Below are positions 51,591-64,000 of a DNA stretch of 64,000 nt, in pieces. The number at the start of each line of letters is the position of its first letter. Within the stretch, counting starts at the first letter, position 1. Under the pieces are notes generated by a model, which searched no databases, was not told the DNA's origin, and was given only the letters and a program-made list of their open reading frames with translations. The DNA lies in the NCBI RefSeq assembly GCF_963662255.1, contig NC_085052.1, positions 5,810,807 to 5,874,806 on the forward strand, given 5' to 3'. The stretch is from Cinclus cinclus (lineage: Eukaryota; Chordata; Aves; Passeriformes; Cinclidae). The position numbers were made by a program, and so were the translations under genes.

Positions 51591-51999
51591 CCGGGAGCTG
51601 AGCGGAAGACTCTGCAACTCTCAGTAACTATGAGTTACTGGCAGTGTGCTCAAGTTGCAGACTGCCTAAAAAAAGAATGAAAACCCTCATAATAGTGCTC
51701 CTGATGTGCTGAGCTACCTGCAGGTTGTCCTGGCATGGCCGCAGCAGCCGGGCCGTGCCAGGCGTCTGGCGGGTCAGGCAGGGGCAGCCACCGCGTGCTC
51801 GGGCACAGCTGGAGCAGGATCCTCCAGCCAGGAACGCTGGCCCTCCTGCCAGGAACGCTGGCCTGGGCTCTCTGTGGGCTCCCCACATGGCAGCCATGTG
51901 GGCGGAAGGCGGGCGAGCGGCGGAGCGAACTGGCTTGTGGCTGCTTCGTCTCCTCTTTGGAGACCTCTTTTTCCAAGCGGCCTAAACGCGGACCTTAAT
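51591..51999. promoter_or_regulatory. CpG-dense island, possible promoter of an unknown transcript
   Basis: Twenty CpG dinucleotides fall within 51721-51999, while the flanking kilobases have very few. GC content is clearly raised, with GCGAGCGGCGGAGCGAAC near 51913. A 16-base unit, GCCAGGAACGCTGGCC, occurs at 51827 and 51848. Open frames of 86-108 codons cross the island in several phases but resemble no known protein. It may be an orphan CpG island, a promoter of a non-coding RNA, or a GC-rich repeat. Confidence 0.45.
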
Positions 52000-54900
52000 C
52001 ATCAGCACTTCTGAAGCACTCATCGTTCTTGTATCCAGGCAAGGAGCCTTGTTATTACCCCTGGAGAGATACCACATTCCCTCATTTCCTAGGGAAGGGG
52101 CCTGCCAGCAGTGTCGGTACAAGCACGGCTTGGTTTGTTTTGGATTAAAAATGTCCCCAGGGAAGGTCTGAGTTCATCTTCAGCAGGGTCTGGGGAATAA
52201 ACCCCTGCTGTTGGTTACTTCCAGGAAAGGAATAGGTGGTTGCCTTCACTGAATACTCTGCTTTGAAAATATTCTGGGCGTGGACTGGGAAACCCTCCCT
52301 CCCAGGCTTCTTGTTGATAAAATGGTGTCACAAGAGGTCACTGACTGCCCTTCATTGGCTGTTCTGAACCATTCTGTGTGTGGGGGTGGGTTGTGGTGAC
52401 TTCAGTCCTTGGGGTGGTGGCTTCCCCTGGGTTGGACAAGCCTGACTGGCTTGGCTCCAGCCAAATGCTGGAAGAAATTCTTGGAACAAAAGGAACCACA
52501 AAACAGTGTTTGCAAGGCCTTCCGGAGCATGACTGCCCACACCTCGACCTGCTCTGAGCTCCCAGTCATGGAGAGCAGGAGGAGCTGAAAGAAAAAGCTG
52601 CATTTCCAGTAAAATTTAAATTTGCCACCTGTATTTCAGAGAGTTACGAGACGCATATACTGTAACTGCACACACTCCTTAAAGGGATCCATAAACACCA
52701 CATGCTGTGGCTGTCTGCACAAGGAAACCATGGGATGCTGCAGTCCAGGTTATGTATGAAAAGGCCAGCCATTGAAGGGGAAGAAAATACTGTATAGATG
52801 TGATATCACAAGTTATATAATATCATGGCCAAATCTCCGCAGCTGGATATCATCAAATCAAAATTAGAAACTCATTGGAAGCAAAGGACAGTCTTTGCAC
52901 AGATTGCCTATAAATCTGCAATAACTAGTTCTCCCTGGGCGTAACATCAAAAACATTTTTTAGTGTCTCATTAGTAAGAAAATTTATTGCTCAACTATTG
53001 AACTATGTCGATTTTTGAAAACATTGTGTGAATAATTCCAGAAAGCATGTGTTTGATTTGTATTCGTTTTGTGCCGCTGGATAGAAAAAGTGGCTTTTCC
53101 CCCATGATGAAATGACACTAATCATGAAATTATAAGGTGAAGCATGTCTACAGTTTCAGAACAAGGTAAATTTTTATAAATATGCTAATGCCCTCCCTTT
53201 CCCATAAGTCAAACTAAGATTAAGGAGTTCATACCCCAATTGAGCTTAAAAAAAATAAAAAGAGAAGACCCAATTAGAGTTCTATAGAGGGGAAAAGAAC
53301 TTCTCCCAGCCTTTATTATTTTTGCTTTGTGCTGCAGTGTGTTTCCCAGCTGTGTCTGTTGGCCAGTTTTGTGGCTCAAATAGCCTGGAAAAAAAAAAAA
53401 GAAGAAAAAGAAAAGAAGATTGAGAAATGAGAGAAGTTTAAATCAAGCAGCACTGTCCGTGTAGGATGGATGGAAGGAGTTTACAAGTATCTGTTGGGTG
53501 GTAGGGGGTGGTTGGGTTGGCAGCCCCGCATGCAGGCAGAGGTGTTGTCTTCTCTCATATTTTAGCAAAAGGGAGAGCAGAACAAATGGCTCCAGGGAGA
53601 TTCACCAGCAAGGACCCACGTGTGCAAAATTCCTTGAAACATTTGGGTGCCGAGGCAGGTGGTTCTGTACCCAGGCATCTCCCTCTGCTTCAGCAGGATT
53701 GCACAGGTGAGTGTGGGTGAGCAAATCGCCCAAAGACACCCTTATCTTTCACCAGCATTCCTTTGCTGGACTTTCCTCTGCAAGCAAATGCTTGTCAGCA
53801 GCCTGTAAGATGGAGGAAAGCCTCTGAGCACGAGGATTTGTGATGCTGTGCTGTCCCTGCAGGTCCCCAGGGTCCAGCTGCAGGGATGGTAGGGGCATGG
53901 CAGGGCTGCCATGACGTCTGGAGCAGATTTTGGGGCAAGCCCAGATCTGGATTGTCCAGAGACTTAGGCTGAGGTTTAGCTGGTGAGCAAATGGGACAGA
54001 CAAGTCATGCAATTAAATCCCATTGTATTCAGCAACACATCCAATTGGTTGTTTGTATCACACTGTTGGCAGGCTTTCCTCAGTGCTTTTGCTTTGGTCC
54101 TGCCCTCTCCCACATTGCATGACACACTCCACAAATACAAACTAACAACCAGCTCTTCCATCAAGGACTTTGTACTGCAGGAAAATAAAAGAGAAAAGAA
54201 GAAACCGAGTCAGAGGGGCCAAGTGGTCTGGTCAGGGTTACTCACACCTCAGTGGCAGAGTCAGAAATAAACTCAGGCTGGGGAATCACAACCTGATGCC
54301 CTCCAGACTGTGGAAAATACAGCTAAACTCTCAGCTGTCTTTGCAAAGTGAGGTATTGGGGAATTTTTTCAGAGTTGAAAAAGACAAGAAATAGCTGAGT
54401 CTGTGTAGCATTTGTAGTATGTAATTCCTGTTCATGAAATAGTTTTGGCATCATCCAGCCAGGGAGCTGTGGAAAGCACAAAATGATAGGCATTGCTACA
54501 ATAAAGCCCCACTCAAATCTGTGAGCAGCTCCTTGCTAATCCTGCCCTGTAAATGCCTGCACCAGGACCATGGCTGCAGGTGAAGCAGATGAAAATCAGG
54601 AAGGAGTGTGGGGGCAAGCTGAGACCTTCCCAAAAAAGGTGTTGGAGACTAGCAGTGCCGCTGCCCTGGTTCCTGTGCTGGCACTTGACATCCTGGCTGG
54701 CAGAGGCTCTTCCCCCCAATTTCAGGCATTACCATCCCAAGCACAAGAAACCCCTGCACCGTGGACATTTCTCAGCCAGGGCTCCCCACTCTGAGCTGTG
54801 CTGTGAATGAGGGGTCCCCTCCCCAGAACCGGGGGATGCAGGAAGGGGGTCACTCCTGGAGGAGCTGAGCTGCCAACCTCACCAGAGCACCTCTCTGGCT

Positions 54901-57900
54901 TGCCTGCAAAGGCCTCCAAGCTGGGCTCCAGAAGACACCAGCACTGCTCTCCGGCTTTCTTCCAGCTGTGCTGGCAAATCTCTTTCCTGAACACTGATGG
55001 GAAATGAGAAAATACAGGCACAGCCCTGGCCTTCACTGGAACGCCAGCGAGCCCCTCTGTGACCCCACTCCCCCACGCCAGGCCCCTCCGGCCCCGTTTT
55101 ATGGGTGAGAAGGATCAAAGGGCTCCAACTGCTCCCATATGGTAAATGGCCCTATACGTTTTGTGCAATTACACACAAGCATCCCCACATCCATGTTCTG
55201 TCTCTATTAAAGATCCCTGGGCGGCAGCCAGCGCTGTTTTCCCAAGGCAGGAACGTTCCAGACGTCATGGCAGTGGCGTCACACTCTCGCACGCACGTCC
55301 TGGGGGCCAGGACGCACCTGCCCGAGGCACGGCATCCCCTCCACTGCCCATGTCCTGCCTCACAGAACTGGGATGGGGCAACTCCAGGGCAGCGGAGCCC
55401 TTACTCCGCACACCAGCTGGGAAAGGTGTTTTCCAACCACAGGGTGGCATCTGATCGAAGCGTTAGCGGTGAGTTAGTGCTGCATGGGTGAATCTGAAAC
55501 TGGCCTTTCTTGAAATTAAATTTGCTGCGTGAATATAACTTCCCAAATGGGATGTTTGCTTTTTATTAAGACTGGGCAGAAATGGGAAGAAAATCAGACC
55601 CTCAGTCACTTATTTTAGGCTGCTATGATTCTTTTCTGAAGCGGTGGATGCATGTGTGTATGTGGCAGCCCTCAGGGCAGGGCTCTCACCCCTCACGGGT
55701 GCTGGAACCTGGAATAGGACTGGTTGCTAAAAAAATGTCATCTGCAGTTGGAGACTCTGGGAATAGGAGGGCTGGACCATAGGAAACAGGTTTGTTCTGA
55801 TTTTAAATGCTGAGCTGTCTGGAATGCAATTCTACCTTGACAGCTGAGTAGAAGGAGGCATTTTTTCGTGGCACTAAGATGGGGAGAAAGTGAGGGAGAA
55901 ATGGATGAAAGAGGCAGGAAGGAGATCTAAGACTGAGACACAAGATTTTTTATCTTGTGTTCAATCATCATAACAAATTTGGGAGATTCAGAGGGAAGTA
56001 CCCTTGGTTCTATAAATGATGTTTGACTTAGGAAAGGGGAATGAAAATCCCAGTTCCCATTTTCAGCCTCATGGTGAAGCTTTGTGACGGCCCCCAGAGG
56101 TGGGTGGTGTAGGGTCTGCATTCAGCCTAGTCACCCATCACCTCCAGATTGCTCCCTGCTGATTCCTGGGCCAGTTCATTACCAGACTTAGGAAGAAAAC
56201 TTATTTTAGCAGAACCATCTTACTTGGGTGGGTCTGTCCTAGAGCAGAAGGAGCAGTCTGCTGCCACTACAAACTGTAAGTGCCAAGCTGCCATCCCTCA
56301 TCGTCCTTCTGGGCTGGAAAGGGAGAAGTTCCATCACCAGAGGGAGTGCTCAGGTCAGCCTGAGTTCATTTCAGGCAGGTTCTGTTGCATGTGTGGGATG
56401 TGTTTCATGTCAGCATGCACCACTGCAAAACTGGCACTGCAGACTCCTGGGGTGAACTGGTTTCTGAGATGAAGCTCAGAGGTTCACACAAAGATCCATG
56501 TGAACACCTGGGCTGATATAGGAACCTCCTTTTCATAAACACGACTACGGAACTTGGGTGGTGCTTGCCTTTTGTTTTTAACTGAAGAAATTCCTCCCTC
56601 CTACCCCTTCCAGCTATTCTTACCTTGGGTCACCTTCTGCAGGAGATTGTAGAAGATCTCCTTAGGGATTTCTCATCAATGAAATGTTTTCAGACAGAAA
56701 ATATACTGGCAAAGAAAAGCCTGTGTTTTGGGGTGGTCTGCCCAGCTAAGAAGAAAAAGCAACCAGGCTTTTTTCATCAGGAAGATTCTCCTGGTTCTCA
56801 GAGGGAGATCTTCAGCCATGATTCCCTGAAGGGCTGAGTTGGTTCCCCATTTCTGTGAAGGGTTTTCTGAGGGTCACCCTGATGCTCTATAGAGCCAGCA
56901 AGTAAGAACAGTTTCCTTCTTTGCTCTCTACTTTCCCCTATTGTGTGTTAGCTGGCTGCTGTGGTTGGAGTGACAATGCCAAATGCAATGTTGATACCTG
57001 CTTTGAGTCCAAGCAGAGTTTTGTTCACGTAATTAGTTGGGAAAGTAAAAGCCTGCATTGCTGTGCTTTTGCAGGGACTGGTGTGTTAGGTTACCTGCTG
57101 AGTTAGAGAAGTTACCTGCTTGGGCTTTTCCCCCCCTCCAATCTGAGACTTGTGATAGCCTGAGAAAAAAATTGCCTTTGTACAGCAACCCTTTAAAAAC
57201 AGCCACAGGCACTCCCACCTTTTTCTGCTCAGTAGCCCAAGGGAAGAGTTAATTAAAAGTTCCTACAAAATATACTCCTTACCACTCTCCTGTGTTTCAA
57301 AGGCTCTGGTGCTGTGCCAAAGTGGGAGCAGGCATACATTAAAGTGACAGGTACAAAAGAGGTTGTTATATTCCTCATGCTCACTCCTTCTCTGATCCCT
57401 CCAAGCTAAAGCCCCACAACCTAAACATTATTGAAAATAAAGAATAATAGTCCCTCTTCTCTCCTGCCCATATAAGAAACAGATCATGGCGGAGCGTTTG
57501 CCTTTTGCATGCAGCCTCCTTGGGCATAGGTTCCCACTCCCCTTGGGAATGTTTTCCTGGGAAGAGCAGCTTGGCCACACCATGTCTGCTGGCAGCATGT
57601 CCTATGGAAGGCTGGCATGCTGCCTGTGCCAGGATAATCAGGCCAGGACACCTTAATGTCTACCAGCTTCTTGTTATTAGCTGAGATAAAGCCATCCCTT
57701 TACTGAGGTATTTTGAATTTTCCAAGCCTTTCTATCAGCCTTTCTGAACAGCACATCCCAGGTGCTACTGACTGCCAGCAACGCAAGCCAGTGTTGGGTT
57801 AAGAGGCAATGATTTCAGAGAAAAAGGTGGGATCATCACTTCTCCAGCCTCAGATGGAAAGGTAATGACAACCATCTCTAGGCAGTAGGAAGAGATAAAC

Positions 57901-60271
57901 ATCGTTCCCTGAAGACTGAAGAGAGAGAAGGAGCATGAATTGGAGCACATTTAGTTAATCTAGCATCTTGGCATGGACTAACTTCCCATTTTCACAGTAA
58001 ATGGAAGCCTTATTCTGTCAATGTGCTGAGGATTTTATTTCTAGAGATTTATAGCCACAGGTTCTGGAGTGCTCTGTAATTACATGAGTTTACACTTGCA
58101 GGGACAAAGGCTGAGTAAATATTTTATTAGGCAATTTTTTATCTTATTGAAACTAGATACATGTGATAATTTGCCTGGTGAATGGGGGAAGGATAGTGAA
58201 ATAAAGAAGATAGTTTACACAGAGCCTTTTTTTGTGGGCTGCATGCAGAATCAGCACCCACAGTGCATTACCCCACATAGACCCAGTAGTGACACCCAGA
58301 GCCAGAGTGAGAGCCTGGGCACAGCCATGAGGATGGGGCCACTGCTAGGGGGTGAAATGTGACATCCCACAGGGTGGAAAGGACTCTGGAAGCCTCTTTA
58401 TACAGACACATTGTCCTGGGACAGAGGGATTTTTTTGGCCTGGTGGGTACCTGCCATACAGCAACATAGGCTGAATGCACCAGATGTCCTGAGGGTCCCT
58501 GAGGGATTCTGGCACTGCAGCATCACACTCTGCTGTTGGTTATGACACAAATAATAAACAAATAAGATAAATATCAACTTTCACCCAGGACTTCTTGTTA
58601 CTGGAAATTTTTCAAGGTTTGTCTGCTCTGGGATCATCCAGTTAGTGGAGCTGATGTGAACTGGACTCACATGGGAAGGGCTGTGCAACCACCTGGGGCA
58701 CTGACCCATGAGTGCAGCAGGTTTATTTCACTGCAGTGGAGAAATTATTGCAGAAATTGAGGCTTGTAGTCAAGAACTCAGCAGCAAGGCTGCTCTGAAG
58801 TTTACGGTTCTCACAAAGACAAGGGAGATTTTACAAGAGGAACACTTAATTTTGTGGAAGTTTTTGAAATGAAATGGCTGTAATTGTCTGGGTGGCAAGG
58901 GGCCCTGGAAGGCAGGAATGGTTGGAGCCAGCTGGGCTCACTGCTCTTGTCCTGGGCTGCCCCATGCTAAAATTCAGTCGTGTTGGATCATTTTTTACTG
59001 TCATTTTTAGCACTCTCAGAGCAGGTCCTTACCCTGTGGCTCCTCTGGCAATGAAACCATCTTGCTCTGACACCACAAAGCCAGGGAGATGCTGACACTG
59101 ACTTCTTGGGTGCTTTGCTCCTCAGCCCCAGTTTGTCAGTAGCAGTGGAGCAGAGGTTTGTGCCATTAATTGCTGAGATTCTCAGGAGGCAGCCAGCTGC
59201 TCTTTGCATTTACATTGTGTTTACACTTTGCATGGACAGAACATGGCCTGCCTGGGAAGGAGCCCCTTGATTTTAAGACAATTTACAATGAAGGGTGAAA
59301 TTCCAAGAGCTTCCCGATGAGCAGATAATAAATATTTGGATAGGGCAGTTGTATGTGAAATTCACATTTGAAACTCTTGCTGAAGAAGCATTGGTATGGT
59401 ATTTTTTAGCAGTCAGACATTTATTAAGCATCTTCACAGACCCACGTAGAATTGAAAAAAACAGATTCCTATAGAATTTCTGAGTTTCATATTATTATTC
59501 TATTCACAAACAACTGCAGCCTGTTATAAGTCCCTTGGCACAAAATTTTCTAAGAATAGTCAAGGAACCTTAGAATTAATTTATAAAATTTGGTAATCAT
59601 TCACGACTTCATTAAATACTCAGATGCCTAATAATAATACATTATTCTTATCTTGATTTTAAATTTTAATTGCATGAAGTTTGGTCCCTCAATAATTAAC
59701 ACATTGTATATCCCACCTAATTCATGAACTAATTGTAATTTCCTAGTTCTTAATATTACTCACTAATTCTGCCAGTGATAAAGAATTTTATGTCAAAACT
59801 CCAGAGTAAGTGACATTCTACATGCACAATAATGACAAAACAAGTTAATTTACTGCAAAGTTGCTGAAAGACGGAGCTTTTTTAATTGCATATTTGTTAC
59901 CTTCATTAAAAGGTAAGTGGCTCTTCAGTTATGTATTTGCCCATTTCTTACACGTTAAAAAAAGTGCTAATGAACCTGATTAGAATTAATTGAAAAGGTC
60001 CAAGATCTGCAAAGAGATCCTAACACCAACAGACTTCTAATTACTACTGAAAGATGGACCTAAATGGGGTTTAGAGGAAGATAGAAAATCATTTTCCAGC
60101 CCTGCTGCAAGGGACGGTTCAGGAAATGCAAAAGCAGTGCAAGAACTGGAACGCCTGGTTATGGCAGAGAAAATGCAGAATGCCTGGACACTATTTCCTC
60201 TCCCTCCTCTCTGATGATAGCTGCTCTTCCTGCCCTGGTTGGGCAGGCTGTGTGACAGCTGCACAGGGAGA
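52000..60271. other. Non-coding DNA, no gene recognised
   Basis: GC is moderately raised at 54550-55480, with a cluster of CpG and a GACGTCA site at 55261-55267. A purine-rich tract lies at 53389-53420. About 59440-60000 is AT-rich and repeat-free. No exon, CR1 or LTR is recognised. Confidence 0.5.
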
Positions 60272-60298
60272 GCAGGGCAGGGCAGGGCAGGGCAGGGC
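60272..60298 (+). repeat. (GCAGG)n repeat with G-quadruplex potential
   Basis: Five GGG tracts start at 60275, 60280, 60285, 60290 and 60295, each separated by CA. This matches the G3+N1-7 quadruplex pattern with very short loops. Further G runs follow at 60420-60500. Confidence 0.85.
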
Positions 60299-60608
60299 TC
60301 AGCATCAGCCCTGGGATGTGCCAGGGAGAGCCTGAACTTGGGCAGATTCAGGGAAATGCCCACAGAAATGTGGCCCCAGGAGTCAGAGAGGGAACCTGGA
60401 AATGAGATGCTGCAGAGTGAAAGGGGGGAAGCTGCAGGAGAGGGATGGTGCTCAGCTGGGGGAAGGCTGGGGAATGGTACTGGATGGGGATCGAGCCCTG
60501 CAGAAGGTGAGCTGTGCTGGAAACCTTGTTCCATCCCACCCTGAGCTTTCCTGGAAGCTGTGGTAGTGCTCCCAGTCATCCAGAATGATGGAGAACACAT
60601 TCCCTGCC

Positions 60609-60662
60609 ATATAGTCCTTATTTATGCTGCCATAATATAATATAGTCCTTATTTACAGTGCC
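60609..60662. repeat. 31-bp tandem duplication
   Basis: ATATAGTCCTTATTTA occurs at 60609-60624 and again at 60640-60655, followed by the related GCTGCCA and AGTGCCA. It is a small local duplication without obvious function. Confidence 0.8.
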
Positions 60663-62749
60663 AAGGTGAAAATTGTCTTTGATTCATGGAGTCAAGGCAT
60701 CTTTCTGGCTTATTGGAAGCATTTTGTCCCGCTGTTTTTGTGTTTTCAGCAGTCAAAAACCTCATCCAGAAGGAGAAAGGAACTCATTCCTTGTTACCAG
60801 CAGAAGCATTTCTGTCTAAGGTGGGGAGACGGTGTAATTATGTGTTTATAGCAAGAATATAGAGAATATAGCAAGAATATTGCCTTAGACAGCAGTCAGT
60901 CTCAAACTTAACAGACCACTTTATTACTGTAACTGCACCCTTTATAGCTGCCCCTTTTCTTCTGTGCTTCCCATTATCTATTGCCATTATTCCAGGATAT
61001 TCTAATCTAAAAGAACTATTTTCTTCCTCTCTTTTAATAACACACACCACTTATCTTGCTGCCACTATATAAATGTAAAAGAAGAGAGAAACATATGAGA
61101 TATTTTAATTTTTTTTGTTTTGATTGAATTTAAATTGCTGAATGAAAAAATAGCTTCTTCTAGTAATTCTGCTGTAACTAACTCAGTTTGATATTGGTTC
61201 TATTAGCCTTCTAATAGCATGAAAGCTAAAAAATTAAATCGTTCCACTTGCACATTCATAATTATGTGCAATTAAAATCTTTACATACCCAAAAGTCTTA
61301 TACGAAGCCCTGAACCCTTCAACTGTCACTCTTCATTATCTCCAAGCCTAACAATTTTACAGTGACACATTGTACACAATGAGATGTGCTAAAGAGGAAA
61401 TATTATATTTTACTGATGTATGTGTTCTTTTAATTTCTCTGAATTAGCTTTTTGATATGGATGCTAATTGTTTTCTTTGAAAGGAGTCGCCACAGATATG
61501 TGATTTTTCTATGCCTGTTGCGCTTCAAGAAAAATACAGTTAATTGTAGGAAACAGGAATTTCTCTCTTTTTTAATATATTAAAAAAATAATCAGCTGCA
61601 TATCAAAGGAGTGAATCTTAATCCAACTTTCTGATTGTACATTAAAAAGAAACCTTCAGTGTTTGTGACCAGCACAGAGTAGTTGGCGACTTTTGATGTT
61701 TCCCCTTTTCATTTATTCATGAGGCGAGATGAATAATTAAAACAGGACGTTTGGCAAAACCGGCGCACACACACAAAAAAATATTTCCATATGAATTTTC
61801 AGTTCCAGCCCACGACAGTCTAGGAGACATGTTACTGCAGGATTGTCCATATGGCAAGTGTGCATGGAGCTCTGAAACCATAGACCTGGCCCAGACTTGG
61901 GATGGGGCCATCAGTGGCTGACAGCTGTTACTGCTCCACAAATGCAAATGCTACGAGTTGGGGGAGACAAGAGTGGTGGAAAGGTGGAATTGAGGCCCAG
62001 TCCTGGATGTGAGGAAGCCACTGATAATGTGTGCTCATTGGGAGAGTGACACATCCACCCTGGGAGTCCAGGGGAAGGGGATTGAGTTGCCACACTCTCC
62101 CACAGGTATGCAGGAGAAGCCTGGACTAGAGTACAGAAGCATCCCTGATGGAAGAGCAGGTTGGCCCAGAGACAAGGTCCTTGTGATGGGGAGGGAATAT
62201 TTGGTCTCTAGTTTACCACAGGCTGCCCACCAACTAAATTTAACATTTAGTTTCAGCTGCAGTGTTAGAGGAAATGACATTTTTCACCCTAAATCTCATA
62301 AAATTTGCCTTAGCTCTTTTAATAAGGAAATATTATAGAGAAGAAACAATAAACCATGCACAGCCAAATGCCTTGATCAGTCTGAGCTGGGCTGCCCAGA
62401 GTGATCCCCAAATCTCCAAAGGAAATTTTGTGTTTCACTCGTCACATACTGCTCTATTTCACATCTCCAAGAACCCTGCAGCTGAAAGGCTCCTTCTTTC
62501 CATATCTAGCTCAGAAATTCCTCACTACTTCTAATGAAGGTCTACATTCCTGTTTGCAAAATTCCTGTATTTATTCTTCAACATTTTAGCACAGCTCCAG
62601 AAGCCCTGAGCAGTGAGCTTGTGCAGCAGTGTTGGAATCACAAGGAAAAGGTCTCAGTGTAATATTCTGTCACTGTATGTAGCTGTCTCTTCAACATCTC
62701 CCACAAATTCTTCTTATCTGCACAAATTGCATAAATTTTGTTTGTGGTG

Positions 62750-62780
<31 letters not shown>

Positions 62781-64000
62781 CATGTAAGCAGTCAGGATTT
62801 AGCTTCTTACACAGCCAAAAAGACAAAAATTCCAGAACCTGGCTGGTTTGTGCTTGTCTGCACACTTTCAGGATGCCTCTGGAAAACAAACAAGTTTCAC
62901 TCCATCTCCTCTTGGAGCTTCACCTTTGCCTCCGCATTTCCTGAAGTGGAGTCTGTGGTTTCTGAATTATTTTACTATGACTTTGTCTTGTTTTTCCTCC
63001 AGAGCTGTGGTCTTTGCTTACATTCTCTGAATGGCAAAGCCCATTTGTTTCTTTTTATACTTCTGTCAGCTTAAACTTCCATCAGCCCTGTTCTCTGCTT
63101 GGGGTCTCTGATCCCCACTCAGACCTTATCTCAAATTAGGGATTCCACAAGCTTCTGCAAAATGAGGATCAACTTAAATTCTCAGATTAAGTAAGATGAA
63201 TAATTGAAATTAAAATTCTGTTCCTATTTTTCTGTTCCTCTCCCAATGTGAGGATCATCTCCTTTTTCTGATCTGAAAATATAATTTTAGAAGCTATCTT
63301 TTTTTCACTGATATTTTTGTCAGCTCTACCTGCACAGATTTCTTTTTTGAATTTTTTTTCCTGAGGCCTGTGGGCATTAGGATGGGGAAAGTTGAATACA
63401 CAGATTTGTTCTATATTCTCTATGTGGTCTTAGGCATATTTAACAGTGTGGTAGAAAGATAGTTTCCCAGAGACAATCTTTTTAGAAATTAATAAATTTT
63501 TTAATAACATTTATAAAATTAATCCAAGTGGTTTTGTTTTTCCCAGACTGCCTTTAGTAATTCTCCCAGAAACTTACAGTCATTAGCTACGAGCAGATGA
63601 AACCTCACAAAGAGTGAATTCCCCACCCACGAGCTCTGTCCTACCAATGTCCTGACTGCTCATTCTGGACATGGAGGACACAGACCCACCATCCAGAAGA
63701 GAAATATTTAAAGGGGTGGCTGTAAAAGGAGTGATCTTGTGGTGCTTTCTTTTCCACAGAGACTTCTTGAGGGCTTCTGTGTGGAAGATTCACTCACTCT
63801 GCTTATACTGTTATTTAATATAAATAAGTTGATTAAGTGGCTTGTTTAAATTGTATTTATCACATTCCATCCTTGCTGAAAAACCCTCTTCAAAAATCTA
63901 AGTGGCTGGAGCATTTGCAGAGAAGTGTTATACTCACAAGAGTGATAATGAGATAGGTGCAGCTGGGAATCAGGTATATGAGAACACTTGGCAAAGACTA
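60663..64000. other. Non-coding DNA, no gene recognised
   Basis: Mostly AT-rich, with the T26 tract. The section 61080-61640 is repeat-free and dense in ATTA-type core motifs, and could be conserved regulatory DNA. No coding features are seen. Confidence 0.5.
62750..62775. repeat. T26 homopolymer
   Basis: There are 26 T on the + strand. The sequence to the right, which would be the retrocopy body if this were a minus-strand poly(A) tail, shows no known gene. Confidence 0.95.

Noticed and set aside
51650..52014. Several 86-108 codon frames over the CpG island
   Set aside because: Frames are open in several phases because the sequence is GC-rich; none resembles a protein family.
60037..60600. 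187-codon open frame on the - strand
   Set aside because: It crosses the (GCAGG)n repeat, giving repeated CPALP text. The length comes from GC-rich, stop-poor sequence.
62750..62889. Processed retrogene with poly(A) tail on the - strand
   Set aside because: A T26 tract is present, but the sequence beside it matches no known gene and no polyadenylation signal is placed before the tail.
1..64000. CRISPR arrays, tRNA or rRNA genes, bacterial-type operons
   Set aside because: No regularly spaced repeats with unique spacers, no cloverleaf or rRNA core sequences, and the repeat content is that of a bird genome.

Overview
This window looks like nuclear DNA from a bird, most likely a songbird. Several truncated CR1 LINEs, the dominant avian retrotransposon, lie in both orientations. 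There is one ERVL-type solo LTR of a kind I associate with passerines. Most of the window is AT-rich, intron-less and repeat-poor, with no mammalian SINEs and no bacterial gene organisation.

Layout. Only one protein-coding gene can be supported: a single-exon class A GPCR on the + strand at 28245-29279 (344 aa), of the prolactin-releasing peptide receptor (PRLHR/GPR10) family. It sits in a gene desert, with about 28 kb of non-coding DNA before it and about 35 kb after. Its upstream kilobase holds a CCAAT/TATA-like pair, a (CT)n-(CA)n compound microsatellite and a possible short 5' UTR intron. An ATTAAA signal with a GU-rich stretch follows the stop codon by about 350 bases.

Mobile-element remains are CR1 3' ends at 5486-5705 (-), 10801-10940 (+), 33316-33618 (+), 44412-44900 (-) and 48835-49160 (+), plus the solo LTR at 20934-21517 (+). 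Two decayed CR1-like reverse-transcriptase fragments, 38159-38593 and 42191-42654, both read on the - strand. They are about 4 kb apart, share both end points, and each is followed by a second shared block (39020-39122 and 43778-43894). They look like copies of one ancestral segment rather than two independent LINE insertions.

Other structure: a 24-bp x 4 CpG-rich minisatellite at 21811-21906, a CpG-dense patch at 51591-51999 with an internal 21-bp duplication, a five-tract GGG repeat at 60272-60298, and several microsatellites and homopolymers. Some AT-rich, low-repeat stretches could be conserved regulatory DNA, but that needs cross-species alignment. I see no operon, CRISPR array, tRNA, rRNA or novel multi-gene system. 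The points most worth a second look are the receptor's NAxxY motif in place of NPxxY, the paired RT fragments and the isolated CpG island.
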